Source of the DNA: Methanobacterium petrolearium
GTDB taxonomy: Archaea > Methanobacteriota > Methanobacteria > Methanobacteriales > Methanobacteriaceae
Direction of reading: 5' to 3'
NCBI RefSeq assembly: GCF_017873625.1
Contig: NZ_JAGGKL010000001.1
Coordinates: forward strand, 363,209 to 427,208
DNA: 64,000 nucleotides
Shown here piece by piece: positions 47,575-59,781 of the stretch. A program made the translations under genes and the position numbers. Each line of letters opens with the position of its first letter. The stretch's first letter is position 1. Under the pieces are notes generated by a model that worked only from the letters and a program-made list of their open reading frames with translations, did not search any database and was not told where the DNA came from.

Positions 47575-48189
47575 TTATTTTATTATTTTTTCAACGGTAG
47601 CCCAAGATCTGCGTACAAAATCTGGTAGTTCTCCTGGAGAAAGTGTTTTCAGGAATTTAATTGTTTTAGGATCACTGGGATAACCGGAACCAATATCTGC
47701 TTTACATTCTTTTCGGATGTCCTGAATTGCCCTGTCACGTTCTACCTTGGCAATGATGGAGGCTGCAGAAACTATGGGGTAACGATCATCTGCTTTGTGT
47801 TCAGCCACCACCTTTACTTCAGGGTGTATTGCTTCCAGTTCACCAGTTAAACGTTCTGGTTTGACATCCATGGAATCGATGAAACAGGTTGAAGGACTGG
47901 ATTTGCCGATGATACGATTGATGGCAATTTTTTCAATCTCGTTTAGGTTAACATCCCTTGATCGTAGCATGTCTATATCTTTGGCAGTGATATGTACGGT
48001 GTGACATTCAGCGATTCTGTTTATCTTACGGTATAAGGCTATTCTTCTTTTGGGTGAAACCTTCTTGGAATCTTTTAAACCAAGTCTTTCTAAATATTTA
48101 ATTCTTTCCTCTTCCAGTGCCACACCGCAAACAACTAGGGGTCCTAAAACAGATCCCCTTCCTGCTTCGTCTATTCCCATTATTTTCAT
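47575..48189 (-). CDS. rnhB: ribonuclease HII
   Basis: RNase HII nicks RNA in RNA/DNA hybrids and removes single ribonucleotides and Okazaki primers. Catalytic residues are in 'MGIDEAGRGSVLGPLV' (Asp6, Glu7), 'CFIDSMDVKPERL' and 'VAEHKADDRYPIVSAASIIAKVERD'. The length of 204 is standard. It sits inside the ExbBD/MreB run on the minus strand, probably as a passenger. Confidence 0.95.
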   Translation of the reverse strand: MKIMGIDEAGRGSVLGPLVVCGVALEEERIKYLERLGLKDSKKVSPKRRIALYRKINRIAECHTVHITAKDIDMLRSRDVNLNEIEKIAINRIIGKSSPSTCFIDSMDVKPERLTGELEAIHPEVKVVAEHKADDRYPIVSAASIIAKVERDRAIQDIRKECKADIGSGYPSDPKTIKFLKTLSPGELPDFVRRSWATVEKIIK

Positions 48190-48245
48190 GAGTTGATTGA
48201 TTACTCCAATGGATTTAGTTTATGGGATTGATTGTGTTTATGAAT

Positions 48246-49322
48246 TTATTTCATGGCTTTTAAACGGACTTCTGGTTCTAGTGCCCGAGGTTCAGCAGCT
48301 ACGATGGCAGTTCCTTTGGCCACCACGGTCATTGGATCGTCAGATATCTCTACAGGCACACCGACTTCCTCAAAGATCCGTTCTTTAAGTCCTCTAAGTT
48401 GTGAAGTTCCTCCTACTACCACAGTCTTGTTGTAGACACCGGAAATTAATTCGGGGGACATTCTTTCTAGTACATGGGCTAAGGCTTTAACTAACTTAAT
48501 AATGATTGGTTCAGCAGCATCTGCCACTAGATTGGAATCTATTTCAACCTTTTTTGGTTTGTTGGTTTCAAGTGATTTACCAATGACAATGGTTTTACCG
48601 CCTTCACTGTCACTTTGGGAGTGAACCATTCCTACTTCAATTTTGGCCTTTTCAGCTTCGTGAATTCCTATTTCCACGTTGTAGATTTCTTTAACTTTTT
48701 CCACGATGTTAGAATCGATATCGTCTCCACCACTACGGATGGTTTCAATATCAGTTATTCCTCCTAATGAAATAACCACCACATCACTTGATCCAGCTCC
48801 TATATCAACAACCATGGTACCGGATGCTTCTGCTATTGGCAGTCCTGCTCCGATGGCTGCAGCCAGCCCTTCACTAATCACCAAAACGTAATTGGCACCT
48901 GCTTTTTTACCTATGTCTTCAACAGCTTTTTTTTCCACTTCAGAAGCATCTCCAGGAATACCAACTACTATGCGGTCTATGAGTTCTTTTTCTTCTCCTG
49001 AACCAAGGTCCATGGAGTATATTAGCAGGGCTTCTGCCTGGGCTATACTTTCAATAACTCCCTGTCTGAGTGGTCTGACTGCTATGATGTCCTCAGGAGT
49101 TCTTCCTAACATGGATTTGGCTTCTTCTCCCACGGCCAGCACGTAACCTGGATCTTCTTTTTTAACAGCTACTACTGATGGTATCTTAAATAAGTCGAAC
49201 TTGTCACCTGATGGCTTGGCTACCACGGTGTTAAGGGTTCCAAGGTCGATACCCAAAGTGTGGGACAAAGCCTTTTTCTTATCATCTTCTACTTCATCTT
49301 TTTTACCTAAAAAACTGAACAT
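48246..49322 (-). CDS. mreB: MreB-like actin homolog
   Basis: MreB polymers guide wall growth in rod-shaped cells. The 358-residue protein has the actin-type phosphate-1 loop 'LGIDLGTLNTVVAKP' near residue 23, phosphate-2 'VVDIGAGSSDVVVISLGG' near 170 and adenosine site 'VVVGGTSQLRGLKERI' near 306. The MreB-type 'RPLRQGVI' motif is also visible. A charged N-terminal extension ('GKKDEVEDDKKK') is unusual and could reach the membrane. Methanobacteriales carry this gene alongside pseudomurein. An unknown gene lies five bases upstream. Confidence 0.9.
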   Translation of the reverse strand: MFSFLGKKDEVEDDKKKALSHTLGIDLGTLNTVVAKPSGDKFDLFKIPSVVAVKKEDPGYVLAVGEEAKSMLGRTPEDIIAVRPLRQGVIESIAQAEALLIYSMDLGSGEEKELIDRIVVGIPGDASEVEKKAVEDIGKKAGANYVLVISEGLAAAIGAGLPIAEASGTMVVDIGAGSSDVVVISLGGITDIETIRSGGDDIDSNIVEKVKEIYNVEIGIHEAEKAKIEVGMVHSQSDSEGGKTIVIGKSLETNKPKKVEIDSNLVADAAEPIIIKLVKALAHVLERMSPELISGVYNKTVVVGGTSQLRGLKERIFEEVGVPVEISDDPMTVVAKGTAIVAAEPRALEPEVRLKAMK

Positions 49323-49327
49323 TTTAG

Positions 49328-49960
49328 TTAATCCTCCTTTAATATTTTCTTAAATTCGATTAAGAATATCTTGTTAGATCTGGCTAGTTCCTTAATTTTA
49401 GCAACCTGATCATCTTCTGTTGATAATAAAACTGTGGATAATGCTACATCTGCCATTTTAAATAGTGGATCTATGGTGTTTCTAATAAAGCGTGGTAACA
49501 TGTTGGTGATATAAACATCAGTTTCAATGAATCCTGTAGTTTGATCTTCAATTAGGAATGAAAGTGGGGTGCCACTTTTTTCACAGTCACCAATAAACTT
49601 TTTTATGGAATTTTCAGGGCCAACTGTTAACAGTAGATTCGCTTCATCTTTAACATAATAAGGTGCAATTTTTAGGTATGCACCGCCATTTTCTTTACAT
49701 ATCATGCTTAACTCTCTTATTTTGCTTGTTTCACCGTAAAGCATGATAAAATCAAATTTTTTTGTTACAAATGATTCTCTGGTAGTTACGTGTTCTCTGC
49801 AAAGTACTTTAACCCGTTCTTTATCCATTATTGCAGAGTAGGCAACATTATTAACCATATCCTCATTACCTGCAATAACACACCATATATAATCTGAATC
49901 TTGCACCGTAGAAACTTCGGCTGCTTTTCTTAAGATTTTTATTTTATCCTCGATCATCAA
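49328..49960 (-). CDS. unknown conserved protein upstream of MreB
   Basis: This 210-residue soluble protein begins five bases before mreB, so the two are almost certainly co-transcribed. The first 100 residues look like a Rossmann or receiver-like alternation ('DYIWCVIAGNEDMVNNV', 'KFDFIMLYGETSKIREL'). The rest alternates strands and helices, with 'IETDVYITNMLPRFIRNTIDPLFKMADVALST' as a possible helical lid. I cannot match it to a family. Its fixed neighbourhood with MreB suggests a shape or polymer-regulating role, as inference only. The first ATG, or ATG+1 (Met2), may be used. Confidence 0.8.
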   Translation of the reverse strand: MMIEDKIKILRKAAEVSTVQDSDYIWCVIAGNEDMVNNVAYSAIMDKERVKVLCREHVTTRESFVTKKFDFIMLYGETSKIRELSMICKENGGAYLKIAPYYVKDEANLLLTVGPENSIKKFIGDCEKSGTPLSFLIEDQTTGFIETDVYITNMLPRFIRNTIDPLFKMADVALSTVLLSTEDDQVAKIKELARSNKIFLIEFKKILKED

Positions 49961-50297
49961 TTACCACTTTATTAAAATTGAATTCTAACTATTTTGATAT
50001 AGTACAGTAAAAGTTCATATCAATTTAATTTCCATAATAATATATATAATTAAAGTAAATTATGGGAAGATGCGAATTATTGAATTTATGGAAAATTTTT
50101 AATGTTGTTAAAGTGCACGATTATTAGAGCTACTATTAGATTTCTAAAATATATATAGTAAGTGATAAAGCTACTATCATCATGGACATGTACTACAATT
50201 AATGCACATACTAACTTTAATATATAAATTTTCATAAGTTTGCCATTTTGGCAGATCAGATTCAAGAATAAACTATATTTTTCTAAAGGGATAACAC
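49961..50297. promoter_or_regulatory. divergent promoter region, mreB side and lipid side
   Basis: This 337-base AT-rich spacer carries TATA-like stretches on both strands (for example around 50040-50050, 50148-50158 and 50218-50228). A small dyad, TGCCA-TTT-TGGCA, lies at 50240-50252. It should hold opposing promoters for the mreB and archaetidylserine operons. No gene is visible. Confidence 0.45.
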
Positions 50298-50966
<669 letters not shown>

Positions 50967-50999
50967 AAATATTATTATAATTTGTATTGGAGTACAAAT

Positions 51000-53074
<2,075 letters not shown>

Positions 53075-53154
53075 ATCAAATCCACATCCATTCACATCCA
53101 TTATTAGGGATGGTCTAAAGGAATCAGGTAATAAAAAGTTGGATAGTGGTTAAG

Positions 53155-54111
53155 ATGAACATCAACAGATTATTCACAGCTTTAATCTTATTACTAGTGA
53201 TATTTAGTTTTTCTTTAAGTTCTTCAGCAGTTTCATGGGATTCATCTTACGATGATCAACAAGCATGGATTGAGGAACAGGGTGCAGAAGCACAGTTCAC
53301 TTATCTTGAGGCTACCATCACTGCCAAAATCAAAAATAACAATGATCATGTGGAATATTTCAAGATAAGTCAAACATATACTGGGACATTAGATACTGGT
53401 GCTGGTTCAGCTATAACTTGGGAAATACTGTGGACCAATCCATGTGCATTAAAGATGATTAAGTATATGTCTGATGTTGACAGTGATGATCTTGGTTGGA
53501 AGATACAACCTGGTGAAACTAAAACTGTTTCATTCAAACTACGAGCATATCCCACACCTACTTCCTCTTATCCGAATTATATAAGACAACCTGGAATAAA
53601 CAATACCTTTTGGCCACTTGTAAATGAACCTGGTTTACAGGCTTCTTGGTTCCTTCCTAATGAAATTGAGTATCTGAACCCAAGTTTAGATCTTGTCTCC
53701 TGGAAGGGTCATTTCTGCTTCTGGATAAAAAACTTTGACTACACAAGACCCAAAGTATCAGGTATAGTAAGAGCACCAATAGTCCCAATTGACTCAAAAC
53801 TTACTTACAGTAATCCTAAAGTAACCTATATAGATAAAGAGGTTCCATGGGCTAACACTGCCGCATGGGATGTACTTTTATACCCTGGTCAGAGTAAACA
53901 TTTCTCCTACACTTATCAGTGGCCGTCAACATCTAGTTCAAGCTATAGTGGAAGTGCTGGTTCAGCATCTTATGATGTTCCCACCACTGCTGCTGCGTCA
54001 ACCAATGCTTCTGTACCCACTACATCAGAAACAGGAGTTCCATTTGCTCTCTTCGTGGTTGGTGCCATTATAATAGCTGGTGGTGTAGTCTACGCCAAGT
54101 TCTTCCGATGA
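53155..54111 (+). CDS. secreted surface protein with C-terminal membrane anchor
   Basis: The 318-residue product has an N-terminal signal peptide ('LFTALILLLVIFSFSLSSSAVSW', cleavage near residue 26), a globular region of about 220 residues rich in Tyr, Trp and Pro, a Ser/Thr-rich linker (about 255-290) and a C-terminal helix of about 20 residues ending in a basic 'KFFR'. The start is at the ATG 53155, with an upstream GTG 53146 possible. It is co-directional with the DUF515 gene and the sortase, and the C-terminal helix with a basic tail resembles a sorting signal. I do not recognise the main domain. Confidence 0.78.
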   Translation: MNINRLFTALILLLVIFSFSLSSSAVSWDSSYDDQQAWIEEQGAEAQFTYLEATITAKIKNNNDHVEYFKISQTYTGTLDTGAGSAITWEILWTNPCALKMIKYMSDVDSDDLGWKIQPGETKTVSFKLRAYPTPTSSYPNYIRQPGINNTFWPLVNEPGLQASWFLPNEIEYLNPSLDLVSWKGHFCFWIKNFDYTRPKVSGIVRAPIVPIDSKLTYSNPKVTYIDKEVPWANTAAWDVLLYPGQSKHFSYTYQWPSTSSSSYSGSAGSASYDVPTTAAASTNASVPTTSETGVPFALFVVGAIIIAGGVVYAKFFR

Positions 54112-54371
54112 ATTTGGGGTGGGTTAACAAAATCAAGTACATTAAGTTGGCTTCAGAGGTTTACGAAATTTTTATATTGATGATATCCCCATAGTCATGG
54201 TCATCATTAATTTAGTAAATACATCATTAATATTGGTGAAATATTATCATCGTTAATGAGTGAGATTTGGGTTATCATGATAATAGTCATTTAATAACTT
54301 TTGAATTCCAACTTCCATATTACACACTAAGGTAACCTAGTCATGAATCAGTACATGGTGCAGTGAATCTA
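54112..54371. promoter_or_regulatory. spacer before the sortase with three ATCATTAAT-type repeats
   Basis: CATCATTAAT occurs at 54202-54211 and 54222-54231, and CATCGTTAAT at 54248-54257. These lie about 115-170 bases before the sortase start and form a candidate binding array. No gene was found. Confidence 0.5.
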
Positions 54372-55097
54372 ATGAAAATATCCACTTTTTTCATAATAGT
54401 TGGAATAGTGATCATCTCTTTTTACGCATTGATAGAGGTTAATTATTACTCTGCCACTCAGACCATTAATCAAAAACCTGGAGACACTCCCTATATTATA
54501 ATTCCTGAAGTCGGGGTAGATGATCCCATAAATAACAAATCAGTTGATTATGGCATTTACCATGAGCCGGAATCCGCCAAACCAGGTAATGGAACAGTTG
54601 TTCTATTTGGGCATCGCACACTACACGGGTCTCCCTTTCTCAAACTTGATCAGCTAAAACCTGGAGATAATGTAACTTTAGAATGGCCTGGCATTGGTTA
54701 TGTTGAATATGTTATAGAAAACAGCACTATTGTACCTGCAGATTATCGGTTATCAGTCGAGCAGGGTAATGTATTATTTCTTATCACCTGTTATCCTCTG
54801 GGATCAACTAAGGAACGGTTGATGATCAAGGCTAAACAGGTGGATATATATCCTATTAAGAATGTCAGAGCGGTCAACCCTCAGAAAAATTATGCCATTT
54901 ACATTATCATAGCATTCATGGCCATCGGTTCTGTTTTAAGCTTTTTATATCCTGTAAAAGATGATAGGGCCATAATATTCCTGGTGGTTGTGGCTTTGAC
55001 TCTCTTTTTGATACTTGGTTATTTTTTCCCCGTACCGCCAGATACTTTGGAATCAAACATGTCCCGTGCAAGTGATTTTTTAAGTTTTGGATTTTAA
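54372..55097 (+). CDS. sortase family transpeptidase
   Basis: The 241-residue protein has an N-terminal anchor ('TFFIIVGIVIISFYALIE'), a sortase beta-barrel and two further helices at the C-terminus. The catalytic His is in 'VVLFGHRTLHGSPF' near residue 80, the Cys in 'LFLITCYPLG' near 142 and the Arg in 'STKERLMIKA' near 150, so the triad is complete. Sortases join surface proteins to wall or pilus components. Archaeal members with this layout are poorly studied. The adjacent secreted protein is a candidate substrate. Confidence 0.88.
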   Translation: MKISTFFIIVGIVIISFYALIEVNYYSATQTINQKPGDTPYIIIPEVGVDDPINNKSVDYGIYHEPESAKPGNGTVVLFGHRTLHGSPFLKLDQLKPGDNVTLEWPGIGYVEYVIENSTIVPADYRLSVEQGNVLFLITCYPLGSTKERLMIKAKQVDIYPIKNVRAVNPQKNYAIYIIIAFMAIGSVLSFLYPVKDDRAIIFLVVVALTLFLILGYFFPVPPDTLESNMSRASDFLSFGF

Positions 55098-55231
55098 AAA
55101 TCGTTTAACAGGGATAATAATGATAATTTTCACAAGGGGATAAATATTATGTTCAATGAATTTTCTTCAATGAATCTTCTATAACTAGAAATAATCGAAT
55201 TTATAGGCAATCAAATAATATAGTGATTATT

Positions 55232-55597
55232 ATGAGTGATGAAAAATATTTTCAGAACATCAGCTCACGGGAACGAGCCATATTTGAAGGTGCCATTACT
55301 ATGGGTGCCCTTTTTCATCAGTTTGTGGGAACTCCAGTAAGTCCCAAGAGTACCAATTCTCTTGAAAAAGCCATAGAGGAATCTTTAGAGTTACAACCCT
55401 GCATTGAATCTGTTAACGTGAAGATTAACCATCAGCTGATGGAAGAAGAAGAAAATGAATACCAATACCTCTCTTTAACTGGGGAAATGTTGGATGTTAG
55501 AGTTGTTTCCCAGTATGAGGGAGTGAAAGTTGTGGTACGCATGCACTACATAGAAGAACTACACTATCCCTTGATGTACGTGGAAGAAATAGATTGA
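55232..55597 (+). CDS. mptD: archaeal dihydroneopterin aldolase MptD
   Basis: The 121-residue protein matches the MJ1585-type aldolase that cleaves dihydroneopterin to 6-hydroxymethyl-dihydropterin in methanopterin synthesis. The N-terminal block 'YFQNISSRERAIFEGAITMGALFHQFVGTPV' and 'ESLELQPCIESVNVKIN' are family-specific. The frame opens at a GTG 55223, but GTGATT lies just before the ATG at 55232, which gives the usual start. It lies 150 bases before the kor operon. Confidence 0.88.
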   Translation: MSDEKYFQNISSRERAIFEGAITMGALFHQFVGTPVSPKSTNSLEKAIEESLELQPCIESVNVKINHQLMEEEENEYQYLSLTGEMLDVRVVSQYEGVKVVVRMHYIEELHYPLMYVEEID

Positions 55598-55748
55598 AAA
55601 CATAAAAAAAGTGTTAAGCTTCATTAAAAGTATTGACAAGGGCGTTTTTGGTTTATTATTGTATTTTACTCAATAACAATTATTTAATAATATCGTAGAC
55701 ATTAATAGAAATATCACAGTAAAAATTATATAAAAAATGGTAGATTTC

Positions 55749-55970
55749 ATGATAACTGTTGATGAGAATCTGTGTAAAGGCTGCAACATCTGCACCGAGT
55801 TTTGCCCGCGTAAGGTTTACCAGAAATCTGGAGTACTTAACAAGAAGGGCGTGCATGTTCCAGTACCTGAAAATGAGGATAAATGCACCCAATGTCAGTT
55901 ATGTGCATTGATGTGTCCGGATCAGGCAATAAAAGTAGATGAGAAAGTGGATGAGAAGGATGACAAGTGA
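55749..55970 (+). CDS. korD: 2-oxoglutarate ferredoxin oxidoreductase delta subunit KorD
   Basis: The 73-residue ferredoxin-like subunit has two 4Fe-4S sites, CKGCNICTEFCPR near residue 9 and CTQCQLCALMCPD near 47. It relays electrons between the catalytic subunits and ferredoxin. The frame opens at 55737, but GGTAGAT precedes the ATG at 55749. Its stop overlaps the korA start by about ten bases. Confidence 0.9.
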   Translation: MITVDENLCKGCNICTEFCPRKVYQKSGVLNKKGVHVPVPENEDKCTQCQLCALMCPDQAIKVDEKVDEKDDK

Positions 55971-57090
55971 AGATTATTTCATACAAGGTAATGAAGCCTG
56001 TGCCAGAGGGGCAATTAAAGCAAATTGCCGATTTTTTGCTGGTTACCCCATAACCCCCTCTACAGAAATCGCTGAAGACATGGCTGTGTTCCTTCCCCGG
56101 AAAGGAGGAACATTTGTTCAGATGGAAGATGAAATATCTACCCTGGGTGCAGTCATAGGGGCAGTATGGGCAGGTATGAAGGGAATGACCGCCACATCAG
56201 GGCCAGGGTTTTCCCTGATGCAGGAACACATAGGCTATGCAGTAATGACAGAAACACCCCTGGTAATAGTGAACATGCAGAGGGGTTCTCCATCCACAGG
56301 ACAGCCCACCATGGCCAGCCAGGGAGATATGATGCAGGCCCGCTGGGGATCCCAGGGAGACTATGAAATTATAGCTTTATCTCCCTCATCAGTACAGGAA
56401 TGTTTTGATTTCACAGTGGAAGCCTTTAATCTGGCTGAAAAGTACAGGGTACCAGTCATGGTAATGAGTGATGAAAACGTGGGACACATGCGAGAAAAAA
56501 TCACCATCCCAGAAAAAGTAGAGGTAAAAACGCGAAGCATGCCTGAAGAAGGTCCAGATACATACCTCCCTTATCGTGCCGAGCCGGATGAAACCAGTCC
56601 CATGCCTGCTTTAGGGGATGGATACAAAATACACGTTACTGGATTAACCCACAATGAAAAGGGATATCCGGATGCATCAAATCCACAAGCACACTCAAAA
56701 CTGGTTAAACGTTTATGTAACAAGATCAGACTGCACACCAATGAAATATCAAGAATAAAAACGGAAAACGTGGAAGATGCGGAGATAATAATTATTTCTT
56801 ACGGTGCTCCATCTAGATCAGCACTTAAAGCAGTAAGAACAGCTCGTGATCAGGGTTTGAAGGTTGGTTTTATCAAAATTGATGTGGTATGGCCCTTCCC
56901 TGAAGAAATGATACAAAAAGCAGTGGGTAATGCCCAGCGGGTGATTGTAGTGGAGATGAACCTTGGACAGATATTTTATGAGGTTCAAAGGGTTCTTCCC
57001 GAAGTAAAAGTAGAATTAGCTCCTAAAATAGGTGGAGAAATGCACCTTCCTGAAGAGATCTTGAAACAGATCAATTCAAAGAAAGATTGA
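55960..57090 (+). CDS. korA: 2-oxoglutarate ferredoxin oxidoreductase alpha subunit KorA
   Basis: The alpha chain has about 376 residues and shows 'FFAGYPITPSTEIAEDMA' near residue 27, 'TATSGPGFSLMQEHIGYAV' near 77, 'QRGSPSTGQPT' and the domain II core 'IIISYGAPSRSALKAV'. With KorB it makes 2-oxoglutarate from succinyl-CoA and CO2 in the incomplete reductive citric acid cycle of methanogens. The frame is open from 55939; the ATG at 55960, overlapping the korD stop, gives the usual N-terminus. Gene order D-A-B-C with sucC supports the substrate. Confidence 0.92.
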   Translation: MTSEDYFIQGNEACARGAIKANCRFFAGYPITPSTEIAEDMAVFLPRKGGTFVQMEDEISTLGAVIGAVWAGMKGMTATSGPGFSLMQEHIGYAVMTETPLVIVNMQRGSPSTGQPTMASQGDMMQARWGSQGDYEIIALSPSSVQECFDFTVEAFNLAEKYRVPVMVMSDENVGHMREKITIPEKVEVKTRSMPEEGPDTYLPYRAEPDETSPMPALGDGYKIHVTGLTHNEKGYPDASNPQAHSKLVKRLCNKIRLHTNEISRIKTENVEDAEIIIISYGAPSRSALKAVRTARDQGLKVGFIKIDVVWPFPEEMIQKAVGNAQRVIVVEMNLGQIFYEVQRVLPEVKVELAPKIGGEMHLPEEILKQINSKKD

Positions 57091-57156
57091 ATTAAGCTAT
57101 AAACCAAGTATTGTTTAGATCAACTGAGATTTAGTATCAATAGACAAATATTATTG

Positions 57157-58049
<893 letters not shown>

Positions 58050-58052
58050 AAC

Positions 58053-58610
58053 ATGCGAAAAGAAGTTAGAATAGCTGGTTTTGGAGGTCAGGGGATTATA
58101 CTGGCGGGAATTGTGATAGGCAAGGCCGCAGCTTTATATGATGGTCTACAGGCAGTTCAAACCCAATCTTATGGGCCGGAAGCACGGGGTGGTGCATCCA
58201 GAACTGAAGTGGTTATCAGTGATGAGGAAATAGATTATCCTAAGGTACAACATCCAGACATATTCGTGGCCATGTCTCACGAAGCCCTCCTTGCCTACCT
58301 GAAAGGGCTTAAACCAGGAGGGATCCTGATAATAGATCCGGACTTGGTGATGGAGGATGAGATCAGTTCCTTTATAACCGAACATAACATTCAAGTTCAT
58401 CATGCTCCTGCCACCCGCACTGCCGATGAAAAAGTAGGACTACGGATCGTGGCTAACATAGTAATGATCGGAGCCATAACCGGCTTTACTGGAATAATAT
58501 CTGAAGAAGCTGCCCGTAAAGCCATAGCAGCAAGTGTTCCTCCGGGAACAGAGGACAAAAACCTTTCTGCATTCGAAGCAGGAATAGAACTTTCCCGTGA
58601 GGAGGCATAG
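58053..58610 (+). CDS. korC: 2-oxoglutarate ferredoxin oxidoreductase gamma subunit KorC
   Basis: The 185-residue gamma chain has the loop 'IAGFGGQGIILAGIVIGKA' near residue 7, 'TQSYGPEARGGASRTEVVIS' near 36 and 'RIVANIVMIGAITGFTG' near 130. It completes the four-subunit Kor complex. It lies three bases after korB and three bases before sucC, so the five genes are one operon. Confidence 0.93.
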   Translation: MRKEVRIAGFGGQGIILAGIVIGKAAALYDGLQAVQTQSYGPEARGGASRTEVVISDEEIDYPKVQHPDIFVAMSHEALLAYLKGLKPGGILIIDPDLVMEDEISSFITEHNIQVHHAPATRTADEKVGLRIVANIVMIGAITGFTGIISEEAARKAIAASVPPGTEDKNLSAFEAGIELSREEA

Positions 58611-58613
58611 TTA

Positions 58614-59720
58614 ATGAAGATCCATGAATATCAGGCTAAAGAGATCTTCCACAATGCCGGAATATCCACCCCCCAAAGTATAGTGGCTGAAACTCCTGAA
58701 GAAGCAGAAAAAGCCGCTATTAAGATTGGTAAACCAGTGGTCATAAAATCTCAGGTTCTTGTTGGGGGAAGAGGTAAAGCTGGAGGCATTAAATTTGCTC
58801 AAAACCCTGAAATGGCCTATCAACTAACAGAAAAACTTTTAGGAACACAAATCCGTGGAGAAACTGTCCAAAAAGTTATGGTTGAGGCGATGCTGGATAT
58901 TCACGATGAGATTTACATGAGCGTGGCAGTGGATCGATCCGCCCGAAAACCCCTTATAATGGCTAGCATGGCTGGTGGGGTGGATATCGAAGAAGTAGCC
59001 AGGCAAACACCTGAAAAAATTGTTAAATACCATTTAGATCCGCTGGATCAGTTTTTACCATACCAGGCCCGTGAAATAGCTCGTAAAATGGGGGTTAACT
59101 CTAAGTTGATATCATCGGTGGGTGGGATCATCTGGAAACTCCATCAAATATTCCAGAATTATGATGCTAACATTGTCGAGATCAACCCCCTGGTTTTAAC
59201 CAGTGATGGTTTGGTTGCTGCTGATGCTAAGCTGGATATTGATGATGATTCTTTATACCGTCACCAGGATCTGGCACAACTACAGACAGAACCTCGTGAT
59301 GAATTTGCTTATGTGAAACTGGATGGAAACATAGCAGTCATTGGTAACGGTGCTGGTTTAACTCTTACTGGTATGGACATGCTCAAATTATACGGTGGAA
59401 AACCAGCAACATTCCTGGACATTGGGGGAGGAGCCTCACAGGACAACATTGCCAGGGCATTGAACCTGGTTATTTCTAACCCCAATGTTAAAGTAGTGTT
59501 TTTAAACGTTTTAGGAGGTATTACAAGGGCGGATGATGTTGCAAACGGTGTTATCACTGTTTTGAAAGGTTCAGAAAGAGAGGTACCCCTGGTCATCAGA
59601 CTTACCGGTACCAATGAACAAGAAGGGCAACGCATCCTAAAAGCAGCAGGGATTAGTTATGAAACTTCCATGGGGGCCGCAGCTAAAAAAGCAGTTGAAA
59701 TATGTAATAGTTTGGAATAA
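58614..59720 (+). CDS. sucC: succinyl-CoA synthetase beta subunit
   Basis: SucC activates succinate to succinyl-CoA together with SucD. The ATP-grasp start 'MKIHEYQAKEIFHNAGI', 'KSQVLVGGRGKAGGIKFA' near residue 45, 'NIVEINPLVLTSDG' near 185 and 'LDIGGGASQDNIARAL' near 265 are characteristic. Length 368 is slightly below bacterial forms, as usual in archaea. It supplies succinyl-CoA to the Kor enzyme encoded just upstream. No sucD follows in the window, so the alpha subunit gene must lie elsewhere. Confidence 0.95.
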   Translation: MKIHEYQAKEIFHNAGISTPQSIVAETPEEAEKAAIKIGKPVVIKSQVLVGGRGKAGGIKFAQNPEMAYQLTEKLLGTQIRGETVQKVMVEAMLDIHDEIYMSVAVDRSARKPLIMASMAGGVDIEEVARQTPEKIVKYHLDPLDQFLPYQAREIARKMGVNSKLISSVGGIIWKLHQIFQNYDANIVEINPLVLTSDGLVAADAKLDIDDDSLYRHQDLAQLQTEPRDEFAYVKLDGNIAVIGNGAGLTLTGMDMLKLYGGKPATFLDIGGGASQDNIARALNLVISNPNVKVVFLNVLGGITRADDVANGVITVLKGSEREVPLVIRLTGTNEQEGQRILKAAGISYETSMGAAAKKAVEICNSLE

Positions 59721-59781
59721 TCTCTTTTTTTATTATCCTTTTGTCATGTGCATCCCAGTTTATAATATTAATTTCAACATC

